From positions 1 through 16,964 of the forward strand of contig JAHRFX010000070.1 of NCBI GenBank assembly GCA_019084405.1: a stretch of DNA of 16,964 nt, written 5' to 3'. Positions 7,699 to 14,787 of this stretch are shown here, in pieces. Made by a program: the position numbers and the translations under genes. The stretch's first letter is position 1. Each line of letters opens with the position of its first letter. This stretch comes from Methanobacterium sp. GTDB lineage: Archaea; Methanobacteriota; Methanobacteria; Methanobacteriales; Methanobacteriaceae. The notes beneath the pieces were generated by a model. It made no database searches. It worked only from the letters and a program-made list of their open reading frames with translations, and was not told the origin of the DNA.

Positions 7699-8736
7699 TC
7701 AAAAGAAATAAATGGATAATATTAATATGGCAGCTATAAATAAAATGGTTGCACTTATTAGCAGTATTAAAGCACCCATAGGACTTAAAAATAAAGAAAT
7801 TAGCCCAATCACACTTAAAGATATCAAAAGGCCGTCAATTATATTTCCAATGTTGTTTCCAAATATTAAATTGTACATGAAGCAAATTCCATCGGAAATT
7901 TCTGGAATGCTATAATAATAAAGATTCCAATTACCATTTGATTGTCTGTATAGATCAAATGTTTCACCAAGAATTAAAGCCGTCACACTTATTGCATCTG
8001 AACTTGTAAGTGCATTAATAGATATATAATCTCCTGATTTTGCAATAGTTGGCGTAACAGTACCTGAAATTTCAGGAGGTGTATTATCTACAGTAAAATT
8101 AAGGTTAATTTGAGTTTTATGACCTTCACTATTTGTTGAAGTTAATAAAACATCATAAATTCCATCAAGAGTGTGTGGTTGTGTATATAATGTACCAAAA
8201 TCCATCTGATCGTTTTTCCATATTCAACGTTTGACCTAAGATCAGTGCAGTGATATTGACCGAATCTGGATCATAGACTCTTACATTATTTGATTTCCAG
8301 ATTTCACTACTTCTGGATAAATCACTGCAGAAATATATGATGTATTATCAATACTATGAACGAAAATATCAGAACAATAATTGATGTCTCCAGGGATTAA
8401 ATTACTTGCAGACGAACAGAATGCTACAAAACTTCCATCAGCACTTATTGAAGGATTAGAACTGTCACCATTTGGCTCTTCACCTGTACTTGAGATGCTA
8501 ACTTTTCTAGTGATTTTTGATATCCTGTCATGGACAAAGACATTTACATTATCATTTCCAAGGGTAAATGCATGGAAACTGGCAACCATGGGTCTAATAG
8601 TGCCTGATACAAAGGCAATATGTCTTCCATCAGCACTTATTGAAGGATTATAATTATCTTCATAAAATTGTTCATCCTCGCTGGATATGCTTACTCTTTC
8701 AGTAACTCCTGATATTTGATCATGTCTATATAAATC
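7699..8736 (-). pseudogene. Decayed surface protein: beta-propeller repeats, Ig-like domains, membrane anchor
   Basis: Reading 5' to 3' on the minus strand, the frame 8281-8736 holds two TolB/PD40-like blades: DLYRHD then VSISS and NPSISADGRHIAF, followed by NVFVHDRISKITRKVSISS and NPSISADGSFVAF. It then runs into an Ig-like domain (YPEVVKSGNQ). After a frameshift near 8281-8285 the domain continues in another frame (DSVNITALILGQT). After a second shift near 8192-8196 it passes into 7699-8205, a second Ig-like copy (TPTIAKSGDYISINAL, VTALILGET) and two hydrophobic helices at the end. Two stops (TAG TAA) lie immediately before 8736, and the start, signal peptide and remaining blades are gone. 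Secreted Methanobacterium proteins with this layout are usually long. This one is truncated and twice shifted, and is not functional. Confidence 0.78.
8432..8650. repeat. Pair of identical 27-bp direct repeats, 192 bp apart
   Basis: Positions 8432-8458 and 8624-8650 are identical over 27 bases. The 192-bp period equals 64 codons, one propeller blade, and both copies encode the conserved NPSISADG segment on the minus strand. Identity at DNA level suggests recent blade duplication or gene conversion before the gene decayed. Confidence 0.8.
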
Positions 8737-9077
8737 TTACTATTTTAATTTGACAATCTAGAATTCAATATAAAAACTAAAATGGAGCATATAGCCTTAT
8801 AAGAATATTATTATAAACTTTAAATGTTAAAAGTTAGTTATTTAGTTGATATAAACCATAATCGTATAAAAAAAGCACTTTATCAACAATTAAAGTAAAT
8901 AATTAACTTTATTTGATTTATAGGGAGAAAATATAGATATTTTTGATTATTCTATTATTAAAATGAAATAATAAACATTCAAAATATAATAAAAATATAA
9001 TTTTTTTTACAGAATTTATTCTATCTTCTTTTTTTCTGGTTCCCTTGCGGGGGAATAATTATCCACTTTTTTTAGTA
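8737..9077. other. AT-rich stretch without recognisable genes
   Basis: I see no coding frame with recognisable similarity on either strand here. The only notable points are a T8 run near 9001 and a short G/C-rich island near 9040 (TTCCC, six bases, GGGAA) that could form a five-base-pair stem. It separates the decayed surface-protein gene from the core-like block. Confidence 0.5.
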
Positions 9078-9090
9078 AAATATATATAAA
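9078..9090 (+). promoter_or_regulatory. Candidate TATA box upstream of the small ORF and DUF371 gene
   Basis: The run AAATATATATAAA is a good archaeal TATA match. With a usual spacing of about 25 bases, transcription would start near 9110-9115. That is 40 bases before the small ORF at 9153 and more than 200 before the DUF371 start, implying a long leader if there is no second promoter. Confidence 0.45.
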
Positions 9091-9130
9091 AAATAAACCC
9101 ATAGTAGTATTGGAGTAACTATCTGGCCTT

Positions 9131-9170
9131 TAATTACCATGGGGGTGATTAAATGGCAAATAATTACCAT
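9131..9170. repeat. Direct repeat TAATTACCAT, exactly 30 bp apart, around a strong ribosome binding site
   Basis: TAATTACCAT occurs at 9131-9140 and 9161-9170, flanking GGGGGTGATT (9141-9150). A related inverted pair TTACCA/TGGTAA lies at 9235-9240 and 9249-9254. The repeats could be protein-binding sites or could form alternative RNA pairings over the ribosome binding site. Confidence 0.5.
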
Positions 9171-9212
9171 CTAACTCGTTATAATAATTATTTCAAGAGA
9201 GTTTTCTTTTGA
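9153..9212 (+). CDS. Possible 19-aa small ORF or leader peptide with strong ribosome binding site
   Basis: ATG at 9153 stands two bases after GGGGGTGATT, the best ribosome binding site in this part of the window. It opens MANNYHLTRYNNYFKRVFF before TGA at 9210-9212. The peptide is rich in Asn, Tyr, Phe and Arg. A TATA box lies about 65-75 bases upstream, and the next gene (DUF371) starts 132 bases downstream. It might be a leader peptide or a free small protein. The coding claim rests only on the ribosome binding site and position. Confidence 0.3.
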   Translation: MANNYHLTRYNNYFKRVFF

Positions 9213-9234
9213 GATAAAATTAAAAGCAGGGTTC

Positions 9235-9254
9235 TTACCAATTAATGATGGTAA
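9235..9254. repeat. Short inverted repeat TTACCA-N8-TGGTAA
   Basis: Arms 9235-9240 and 9249-9254 are perfectly complementary over six bases with an eight-base AT-rich spacer. It lies 90 bases upstream of the DUF371 start and shares the TTACCA core with the direct repeats at 9131 and 9161, as an operator might. Confidence 0.4.
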
Positions 9255-9344
9255 CTATTTTTCCAGTAAAAAATATATTTTTTTTCAGGATCAGATAGAA
9301 ACCCCCTATAACTATTTTTATTTTTTTCAACGAGGATTTTAAAA

Positions 9345-9761
9345 ATGATTAAATATATTTTCTATGCCCAGGGGCACCCTAATGTAACCTCAAAGCACCG
9401 TTCCACTCTGGAAGTGACTCTGGATCCGGAAATTGGAATCCAGGCTGATTGCATCATCGGGGTTAAATCTGATAAGAACATGCTGGATTTTCCAGGAGAA
9501 TTAAAAAAAGCCATATCCCGGGAGGGGGCACAGGTAAGACTACTTTTAAGTACTACACGTCATCATGAGGAAATTATAGGAAAGGGGCATCCGGACCTTA
9601 GCCTGGACCACCCCACCGACATGGTCTGCCGGAAGAGTGATTATATCTGCAGCCGTACCCTGATGATTAAGGCAGATAAAGCTGCCTGTGATTTAAATCA
9701 AGATTTAATTGAGGACTTAAAAAAAAGTGAAACCTTGAAAGTTGAGATAATCGTAGAATAA
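9345..9761 (+). CDS. DUF371 family protein
   Basis: The 138-residue protein matches the archaeal DUF371 family along its length. It starts with a strand and the AQGHPNVTSKHRSTLEVTLD segment split around residues 8-27, then shows DCIIGVKSDKN (about 35-45), GKGHPDLSLDHPTDMV (about 79-94), the family signature RKSDYICSRTLMIKADKAA (about 96-114), and a terminal strand. Function is unknown in the family. Its small size, lack of a signal peptide and archaeal distribution point to a cytosolic housekeeping role (inference). The ATG at 9345 follows GAGGA at a usable distance. Codon use is richer in G and C than in the genes to its left, as for the rest of the middle block. The gene is followed directly by a T-run terminator. 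Confidence 0.88.
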   Translation: MIKYIFYAQGHPNVTSKHRSTLEVTLDPEIGIQADCIIGVKSDKNMLDFPGELKKAISREGAQVRLLLSTTRHHEEIIGKGHPDLSLDHPTDMVCRKSDYICSRTLMIKADKAACDLNQDLIEDLKKSETLKVEIIVE

Positions 9762-9781
9762 ACCAGAGGTGGAACTAAAAA

Positions 9782-9790
9782 TTTTTTTTT
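9782..9790 (+). terminator. T9 terminator after DUF371
   Basis: A run of nine T residues begins 21 bases after the DUF371 stop codon, typical of archaeal intrinsic termination. Confidence 0.55.
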
Positions 9791-9915
9791 AATTAAAAAT
9801 AATTTATAATTAAACTAATAATAAACCTTAAAATGAATAAAAATTAATTAAAAATAATTTATAATTAAACTAATAATAAACCTTAAAATGAATAAAAATT
9901 AATTAAAAATAATTT
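9791..9915. repeat. Perfect 55-bp tandem repeat, 2.3 copies
   Basis: Two identical 55-bp units (9791-9845 and 9846-9900) are followed by a 15-bp partial third (9901-9915). The unit is extremely AT-rich and non-coding. It lies between the DUF371 terminator and the 3' end of tRNA-Leu. Perfect identity implies recent expansion or ongoing homogenisation. It is not a CRISPR: there are no spacers. Confidence 0.92.
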
Positions 9916-9919
9916 CTTT

Positions 9920-10007
<88 letters not shown>

Positions 10008-10056
10008 AGCACCTAATCTACATATAAATTAGAGCATACCATCATTTCTAAAAACA

Positions 10057-10066
10057 GGTATTTAAA
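10057..10066 (-). promoter_or_regulatory. Candidate TATA box for tRNA-Leu
   Basis: On the minus strand CATTTAAATA lies about 50-60 bases upstream of the mature tRNA 5' end, which would give a leader of roughly 25-30 bases. A second candidate (TTTATATG at 10021-10028) seems too close to the gene for normal spacing. Confidence 0.35.
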
Positions 10067-10087
10067 TGTTGCTCTTAATTTCTTATT

Positions 10088-10096
10088 AAAAAAAAA
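10088..10096 (-). terminator. T9 terminator after the desulforedoxin-like gene
   Basis: On the minus strand a run of nine T residues lies ten bases after the stop codon of the miniprotein gene, ending its transcript before the tRNA promoter. Confidence 0.55.
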
Positions 10097-10105
10097 TTAA
10101 GTTAA

Positions 10106-10234
10106 TTATTCTTTTTTTTGCATGGGCTTTCCACAGCAGACTATGGCACAGTCATCACAGCCACACTCTTCTTCTACATTGATGGTCAAGCCACATACTT
10201 CACATTTGTATTTTTCGCCTTTTTTAGCTACCAT
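10106..10234 (-). CDS. Desulforedoxin-like cysteine-rich miniprotein (42 aa)
   Basis: ATG at 10234 follows AGAGGTGA, a strong ribosome binding site, and the frame runs 42 residues to TAA. The protein resembles desulforedoxin and the N-terminal domain of desulfoferrodoxin: YKCEVCG (Cys11, Cys14), a short strand NVEEE, and VCCGKPM (Cys33, Cys34). In that fold four Cys bind one iron as Fe(SCys)4. Between the pairs is an additional CGCDDC (Cys24, Cys26, Cys29), which classical desulforedoxin lacks. It could hold a second metal or replace ligands. A role in electron transfer or oxidative stress is inferred from the family. It is followed by its own T-run terminator and lies upstream of tRNA-Leu in the same direction. 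Confidence 0.85.
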   Translation of the reverse strand: MVAKKGEKYKCEVCGLTINVEEECGCDDCAIVCCGKPMQKKE

Positions 10235-10366
10235 ACTTTTCACCTCTAATTAATTGTATTTACTCCTGAATATTTAATTTTTTGTAAATAATATTCACTT
10301 TTAATCGTGATCCTTATTATTTAACTACATAACAAATTTTAATAAGGATTTAATTAATTTATAATT

Positions 10367-10660
10367 ATGAAGGCCATTCGGGGAGTAGAAGACGGCGTGC
10401 TGGTAGATATTGAAGTTTCCCCTGGATCCAGCGGATTTTCCATAAGTTCCTATAACCAATGGCGAAATAGAATAGAAATAAGGATACGATCCATCCCGCA
10501 AAAAGGTAAGGCCAATCAGGAGATAATCCATGAATTTTCCCATCTGACCCAAAAAAAAGTGGAGATAGTAGCTGGCCATAAAAGCCGTCAAAAAACCATA
10601 AAAATATTTGATACACCTGAAAATGAAATAAATAGAATAATAACTGACCTTCTATCCTGA
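10367..10660 (+). CDS. DUF167 (YggU-type) family protein
   Basis: The 97-residue sequence fits the DUF167/YggU family along its whole length. It begins GVEDGVLVDIEVSPGSS, has a central IRSIPQKGKANQEIIHEF segment (the conserved P-x-x-G-K-A-N-x-x), then VEIVAGHKSRQKTIKI before a C-terminal helix. The family is widespread in bacteria and archaea, with a small alpha/beta fold and no settled function. Start ATG 10367 lies about 20 bases after an AAGGA and just after an AT-rich TATA-like stretch, so the mRNA may be leaderless or have a short leader. It has no operon partner on the same strand within 200 bases. Full length. Confidence 0.9.
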   Translation: MKAIRGVEDGVLVDIEVSPGSSGFSISSYNQWRNRIEIRIRSIPQKGKANQEIIHEFSHLTQKKVEIVAGHKSRQKTIKIFDTPENEINRIITDLLS

Positions 10661-10797
10661 TAACGGATTAAATAGAATAATAATTTTGATGGTACTGGTT
10701 TTTTATAAGATTTGTTACTAAAGTTTTAGTTCGTCTTTCGTAAAATTAAAACTAATCCTGTACACATTTTTTATATAAATTCAAAGGAAAATAGTAA

Positions 10798-10809
10798 ACA
10801 TTATATATA
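10798..10809 (+). promoter_or_regulatory. Candidate TATA box for the membrane/exported protein operon
   Basis: ACATTATATATA is a strong archaeal TATA match. A start about 25 bases downstream would give a leader of roughly 40 bases, which fits the ribosome binding site at 10861 and the first gene at 10876. Confidence 0.5.
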
Positions 10810-10860
10810 CTGGAAAACATAGGTACTGTTAGTGAAAATTTTCAATATAATATTTAAAAA

Positions 10861-10870
10861 GGGAGGTGAT
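10861..10870 (+). promoter_or_regulatory. Ribosome binding site fixing a TTG start
   Basis: GGGAGGTGAT is an almost perfect archaeal Shine-Dalgarno sequence. It lies five bases before TTG 10876, and there is no ATG in this frame before codon 18. The TTG at 10871 is immediately adjacent and in a frame that does not give a long product. Confidence 0.75.
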
Positions 10871-10875
10871 TTGAT

Positions 10876-11112
10876 TTGATTTCAACGGTAACCACCACCA
10901 CCACCACGGTGACCACCACGGACGTAATGGCCTACAGTGTATTAGCCGTTATTGCTCTTATTGCTTTTCTGGCCTTAAAAGAGATTTTGAGTTCAGAAGC
11001 AGAAAATAATAACCGTATTAGTTCGTTTATAAAGGGATCCAATGTAGCTATTGTACCTTTGCTACTTGTATTTGCAGCAGTTGTTGCTTACCGGGTAATT
11101 ACTATATTATAA
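10876..11112 (+). CDS. Small two-helix membrane protein with Thr-rich N-terminus (78 aa)
   Basis: I do not recognise a named function. The protein has a Thr-rich N-terminus (ten Thr within residues 4-15, encoded by an ACC-rich run), a first membrane helix at about 19-36, a charged loop (SEAENNNR), and a second helix at about 57-77. The TTG start is set by an excellent ribosome binding site. The stop TAA at 11110-11112 overlaps the ribosome binding site of the next gene, so the two form an operon and are probably translated together. The Thr run could be exposed and glycosylated if the N-terminus faces outside (inference). I recall similar short Thr-rich membrane proteins in Methanobacteriales beside galU, but have not checked this. 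Confidence 0.75.
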   Translation: MISTVTTTTTTVTTTDVMAYSVLAVIALIAFLALKEILSSEAENNNRISSFIKGSNVAIVPLLLVFAAVVAYRVITIL

Positions 11113-11122
11113 GGTGATATTT

Positions 11123-11761
11123 ATGAATCGTAATACTGGAATAATTATAATAGTAGTAATCGCCGTATTGCTGGTAGGGGTTTTAGCAGCATTTATGATG
11201 CGGGCACCAACATCCACTACTGCATCACAAACTTTAATGGTTATTGATAATAATGCTCCTGACCACTGGGCACACTCGGTGGCTGTAATAGAGAATGTAA
11301 CTAAAAAAGATGGATCAATCACCAATGTCTATGTAGAATCCTGGAAGGAACCTTCCACTGGCCGATCAGTGATTAACCTGACCCAGGAGTTAGGATACGA
11401 TAATGAGGCTCTACCTGCGGGAACCACTTTCCGTATGAAAATGTGGACCGAACCTTACAGTGCCAATACCACCGGTGAGGTTAATATGAATCTAGGTCTT
11501 AATGGGGGAGATGAAAACCACATAGACAATGAAGCCACCCGATTTGATGTAATTGCTTCTCATATTTTATATCAGCTACCTGCAGATATAACCCAGGGTA
11601 AAACCGATATCACTCTGGATCCAGCTAAAGGAGCTGCTTTCTTAGAAGGTATGAACACCATCTATGTGGAAGTAATTGTAACTGTCAATGCCGATGGTTC
11701 AGTAACCATTACCCCGGTTACCCAACCGGTACTGTGTGAATTAATTGCGGGAATAAGTTAA
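11123..11761 (+). CDS. Membrane-anchored exported protein of unknown function (212 aa)
   Basis: Start ATG 11123 is chosen because AGGTGAT (11112-11118) precedes it by four bases. A GTG at 11114 would sit inside that site. Residues 7-25 form one hydrophobic helix after a short positively charged start, so the protein is probably anchored at its N-terminus with about 185 residues outside. The outer part is strand-rich, with NVTKKDGSITNVYVESW near 58-74 and repeated hydrophobic alternation towards the end. Three possible N-glycosylation sites are visible (Asn58-Val-Thr, Asn85-Leu-Thr, Asn115-Thr-Thr). A single Cys lies near the C-terminus. No enzyme motif is seen. It forms an operon with the two-helix protein upstream, which may be its membrane partner (inference). 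A T-rich terminator follows. Confidence 0.75.
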   Translation: MNRNTGIIIIVVIAVLLVGVLAAFMMRAPTSTTASQTLMVIDNNAPDHWAHSVAVIENVTKKDGSITNVYVESWKEPSTGRSVINLTQELGYDNEALPAGTTFRMKMWTEPYSANTTGEVNMNLGLNGGDENHIDNEATRFDVIASHILYQLPADITQGKTDITLDPAKGAAFLEGMNTIYVEVIVTVNADGSVTITPVTQPVLCELIAGIS

Positions 11762-11776
11762 ATACTTAAATCCCTA

Positions 11777-11807
11777 TTTTCTTCTTTTTTATTAGTTTTT
11801 TAGTTTT
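11777..11807 (+). terminator. T-rich terminator after the exported protein operon
   Basis: Successive T runs (TTTTCTTCTTTTTT, then TTTTTT and TTTT) start 16 bases after the stop codon, typical of archaeal termination. Confidence 0.55.
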
Positions 11808-11849
11808 ATTCTCAATTCTGATAGTAATCTTAACAATTTAATAACTAAT

Positions 11850-11892
11850 AATAAGAAAGAATCATTTAATAAATTTTAATAAGAAAGAATCA
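11850..11892. repeat. 15-bp direct repeat upstream of galU
   Basis: AATAAGAAAGAATCA occurs at 11850-11864 and 11878-11892, a 28-bp spacing. The second copy ends about 30 bases before the galU TATA box, so a regulatory role is possible; a chance duplication is also possible. Confidence 0.5.
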
Positions 11893-11922
11893 GCACTGAT
11901 GGTTTTACAGTACCCCCTCTAA

Positions 11923-11930
11923 TTTATAAA
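11923..11930 (+). promoter_or_regulatory. TATA box of galU
   Basis: TTTATAAA lies 44-51 bases upstream of the galU ATG, giving an expected leader of about 20 bases that contains the ribosome binding site AGGTG near 11964. Confidence 0.5.
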
Positions 11931-11973
11931 TCAACAGGGATCCTATATTTTTTAATTATAAAAGGTGTAAATC

Positions 11974-12825
11974 ATGAAGGCAGTAATACCCGCCGCTGGT
12001 CTGGGGACCAGGTTTTTACCGGCAACTAAAGCTCAACCTAAAGAAATGCTCCCGGTTTTTGATAAACCCACCATCCAGTACGTGGTGGAAGAGGCAGTGG
12101 CCTCCGGGATAGATGATATTCTAATAATAACTGGTAAAGGAAAAAGATCCATCGAAGATCACTTTGACCGGGCCTTTGAACTGGAATACTTCCTCCGGGA
12201 AAATGGGAAAAACGATTTTTTAAAAGAAGTAGAATCCATCAGCGAACTGGCAGACATATACTATGTTCGTCAGAAAAAACAAAAAGGACTGGGGGATGCC
12301 ATTTACTGTGCCCGTAAACACATTGATGGGGAACCATTTGCCGTACTATTAGGGGATACCATAACCAGCTCCCCGGTGCCCTGCACCAGAAAACTCATGG
12401 ATGTATATGAAAAATACCAGGCTTCGGTCTTAGCTGTAGAAGAAGTACTTCCCCATAAAATAGAACGATACGGTATAATCAAGGGCCGGGAAGTAGAACC
12501 CTCACTCTATTCCATAGAGGACATGGTGGAAAAACCACCCCTAAGTGAAGCACCCTCTAACCTGGCTATCATGGGACGATATATTTTAGAAAGTAAAATA
12601 TTTGATCATATTCAGGAAGTACCCCCTGGTTTTGGAGGAGAAATACAGCTTACTGATGCCATGCGATTGTTAAAGCAGATTTATGGTGTGGTTTTCCATG
12701 GAAGAACCTATGATATAGGAAATAAGGTGGAATGGCTTAAGACTTCCATTGACTTTGCCCTGGATGATGAGGAAGCCCGTATTGAACTTTTAGAATACAT
12801 GAAAAATGTGATGAAGAATATTTAA
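11974..12825 (+). CDS. galU: UTP-glucose-1-phosphate uridylyltransferase (UDP-glucose pyrophosphorylase)
   Basis: GalU joins glucose 1-phosphate and UTP to give UDP-glucose and pyrophosphate. The 283-residue protein shows the nucleotidyltransferase signature PAAGLGTRFLPATKAQPKEM (residues 6-25, with the catalytic Lys and Arg in the G-x-G-T-R and PKEM parts), the metal- and sugar-binding LLGDTI (Asp128), VEKP (around 180-190) and GFGGEIQLTDA near 223-233. Length and order match bacterial-type GalU. The ATG is preceded by AGGTG at good spacing. galE lies 1 kb away on the other strand, so the pair gives UDP-glucose and UDP-galactose for glycolipid, pseudomurein-associated or glycoprotein sugars. 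Codon use is comparatively GC-rich, like the rest of the core block. Confidence 0.97.
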   Translation: MKAVIPAAGLGTRFLPATKAQPKEMLPVFDKPTIQYVVEEAVASGIDDILIITGKGKRSIEDHFDRAFELEYFLRENGKNDFLKEVESISELADIYYVRQKKQKGLGDAIYCARKHIDGEPFAVLLGDTITSSPVPCTRKLMDVYEKYQASVLAVEEVLPHKIERYGIIKGREVEPSLYSIEDMVEKPPLSEAPSNLAIMGRYILESKIFDHIQEVPPGFGGEIQLTDAMRLLKQIYGVVFHGRTYDIGNKVEWLKTSIDFALDDEEARIELLEYMKNVMKNI

Positions 12826-12834
12826 TTCTTCAAG

Positions 12835-12843
12835 TTTTTTTTT
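12835..12843 (+). terminator. T9 terminator after galU
   Basis: Nine T residues lie ten bases after the galU stop codon, before the convergent transporter gene. Confidence 0.6.
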
Positions 12844-12887
12844 AAATTAGGGTCTTCATTCCGCTTTTTATAATATTTTTAATCTAT

Positions 12888-13713
12888 TTATCTGATCCCG
12901 GCTCTTTTACCTATTTCTCCTGAGATTAACATCATCATGATTATGCTGAGGGAATAAACTACTATTATCATGGCCATTACCTCATATTCAGCACTGAAGT
13001 TGGCCAGAGCTACTACAAAAGCAGCTGATGAATTTCTTATAGCAGTTCCCATACCCAGCACAGTTTTCGTATTTTCAGAGGGGCCTCCCATTAGATATCC
13101 TATTAAAAAAGAGGTTAATACAAAAATTAAAGCAGCAAATAACCCTCCGGTACCAAAAACTGCCAGAAAGTCCTGATAATTAAGACCCAGATAAAGCAGC
13201 ACCACTATAAAGAGGAGTGGGTTTAATTATTTTAGCCAGTTTATTATATCTCCATTTTAAAGTAGTTCCCCCCAGTAAGGGTAGAAAGATTAAGATTAAT
13301 AATGAAACTGCTATGGATACCGAGTTTGCAGAAACATCAGGTAAAAGAAAAGAAAGTGCCAGGGGCAGATAAATTAAAGTCACGGTGGATAGGATTAACA
13401 TCAGCCCCACGGCGAATGCCATATCGGCTTTTATAAACTGGACCAGTTTAAGCATAAAAGGTGATCCTGCTCCAGCAGCCATCAAAACCAGCCCAATAGC
13501 CAGGCCCGGTTGGAGAGGGATTAATTGCAATATGATATAAGTTACCAGGGGTACCAGTATAAAATTTGCAGCTAAAGATTTTAATATGAGTTTTTTATCT
13601 TGCAGGGGTTCTATGAATTGTTTTGGAAAAAAACTAAGCCCCATAGATATCATGGTGGAAACAATATAAATTAAAATGCTCAAATTAGCAAACTGCTGTA
13701 ATATAACTTCCAT
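12888..13713 (-). pseudogene. Frameshifted BASS-type (bile acid:Na+ symporter family) transporter
   Basis: Two overlapping frames, 13180-13713 (177 residues) and 12888-13205 (105 residues), form one polytopic membrane protein. The first shows about five or six helices (for example LSILIYIVSTMISMGLSFF and IGLVLMAAGAGSPFMLKLV) and then goes out of frame after KIIKPTP. The second continues with LYLGLNYQDFLAVFGTGG, further helices and the conserved GMGTAIRNSSAAFVVAL, a typical BASS-family segment. Removing one base near 13208-13212 joins them into about 274 residues, a little short of the usual 290-330. ATG 13713 has AAGGAGG 11 bases upstream, a good signal that argues for a recently active gene. 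The substrate cannot be told: BASS members move organic anions, including ketopantoate and arsenite relatives. The shift may be real or a sequencing error. Confidence 0.78.
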
Positions 13714-13800
13714 TTATACATAGGCCTCCTTCTATATCATTTAAATAGTCAGTAATTAGATAATATGAGGAAATTAATTATCAGGAGTTATAATCCTTCT

Positions 13801-14787
13801 TTACCTCGTTTTTAGTTCCTGATATAATTTTTCATGCCATTTCCAGGCACTGGTTATGATATCCTCCAGCTCTACCCATTCCACTTTCCAGTCCAGTAAT
13901 TCTTTAGCCTTTTTAGAGCTACCAAGTAGTACCGGAGGATCTCCAGGTCGTCTATCCTCATCGACTGCCTGAATATTTTTACCGGTAACTTTTCTACAGC
14001 ACTCAATAACTTCCCGTACTGAGAATCCCTGCCCATTACCCAGATTAAAAATTTGACTTTTATTATTCTTTTCCAGGTATTCCATAGCTTTTATATGGGC
14101 CGAGGCTAAATCCAGAACATGTATATAGTCCCGGATACAGGTCCCGTCTGGTGTGGGGTAATCTGTACCAAAAATAGAGACCTTATCTCTTATCCCCCGG
14201 GCCGCATCCAGGATGAGGGGTATGAGGTGGGTTTCTGGCTCGTGCCATTCCCCGGTTTCTATTTCAGGGTCACAACCTGCGGCATTAAAGTATCTTAAAG
14301 AAATGTAATTAAAGTCATAGGCCTGGGAGAAATCATGGAGCATCTGTTCTACCATTAACTTACTCCTACCATAGGGGTTAATAGGGTCCAGAGGATGATC
14401 TTCAGTAAGAGGTATTTTCTCTGGAAATCCATAAACAGCGCAGGTCGATGAGAAAATAAAATTTCTTACTTTATTTTTAATCATGGATCTTAAAAGATTT
14501 AAAGTATTACTGGTATTGTTATGGTAGTACTTCGCGGGGTGGGTGACTGACTCTCCCACATAGGTAAAGGCAGCAAAGTGCATCACCCCGGTGATGGGGT
14601 ATTCCTGGAATATTCTATCCAAAAGTTCACCATCACCCAGGTCCCCTTCCACTACCTCTCCCCACTGTACCAATTCCTGGTGCCCATAACTGAAATTATC
14701 CAGGATAAGTGTATCATATCCTTTTTCATTAAGCACCTTATTAACATGGGAGCCAATGTATCCTGCTCCACCTACAATTAGTATCAT
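13801..14787 (-). CDS. galE: UDP-glucose 4-epimerase
   Basis: GalE interconverts UDP-glucose and UDP-galactose through a bound NAD+. The 328-residue protein has the extended short-chain dehydrogenase layout: GGAGYIGSH at residues 6-14 for NAD+, DNFSYGH (30-36), DL at 49-50, the conserved GVMHFAAFTYVGES (67-80), the catalytic SST (113-115) and the YGRSK tetrad part (Tyr139, Lys143). The sugar-binding RYFNAAGCDP follows. Length matches the family. ATG 14787 has GGAGAAGGA upstream at 7-12 bases. It faces the BASS gene in the same direction, with about 90 bases between, and galU lies just beyond, so the locus makes both nucleotide sugars. All key residues are present. Confidence 0.97.
   Translation of the reverse strand: MILIVGGAGYIGSHVNKVLNEKGYDTLILDNFSYGHQELVQWGEVVEGDLGDGELLDRIFQEYPITGVMHFAAFTYVGESVTHPAKYYHNNTSNTLNLLRSMIKNKVRNFIFSSTCAVYGFPEKIPLTEDHPLDPINPYGRSKLMVEQMLHDFSQAYDFNYISLRYFNAAGCDPEIETGEWHEPETHLIPLILDAARGIRDKVSIFGTDYPTPDGTCIRDYIHVLDLASAHIKAMEYLEKNNKSQIFNLGNGQGFSVREVIECCRKVTGKNIQAVDEDRRPGDPPVLLGSSKKAKELLDWKVEWVELEDIITSAWKWHEKLYQELKTR

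Noticed and set aside
9040..9062. GC island TTCCC-N6-GGGAA as a structured RNA or terminator
   Set aside because: Only five base pairs, and no neighbouring gene ends in the right place to support a terminator.
9791..9915. Tandem repeat considered as a CRISPR array
   Set aside because: Repeat units are directly contiguous with no spacers, and no cas gene is present.
10325..10616. Two minus-strand open frames over the DUF167 gene
   Set aside because: Antisense shadows. The plus-strand protein matches a known family over its full length.
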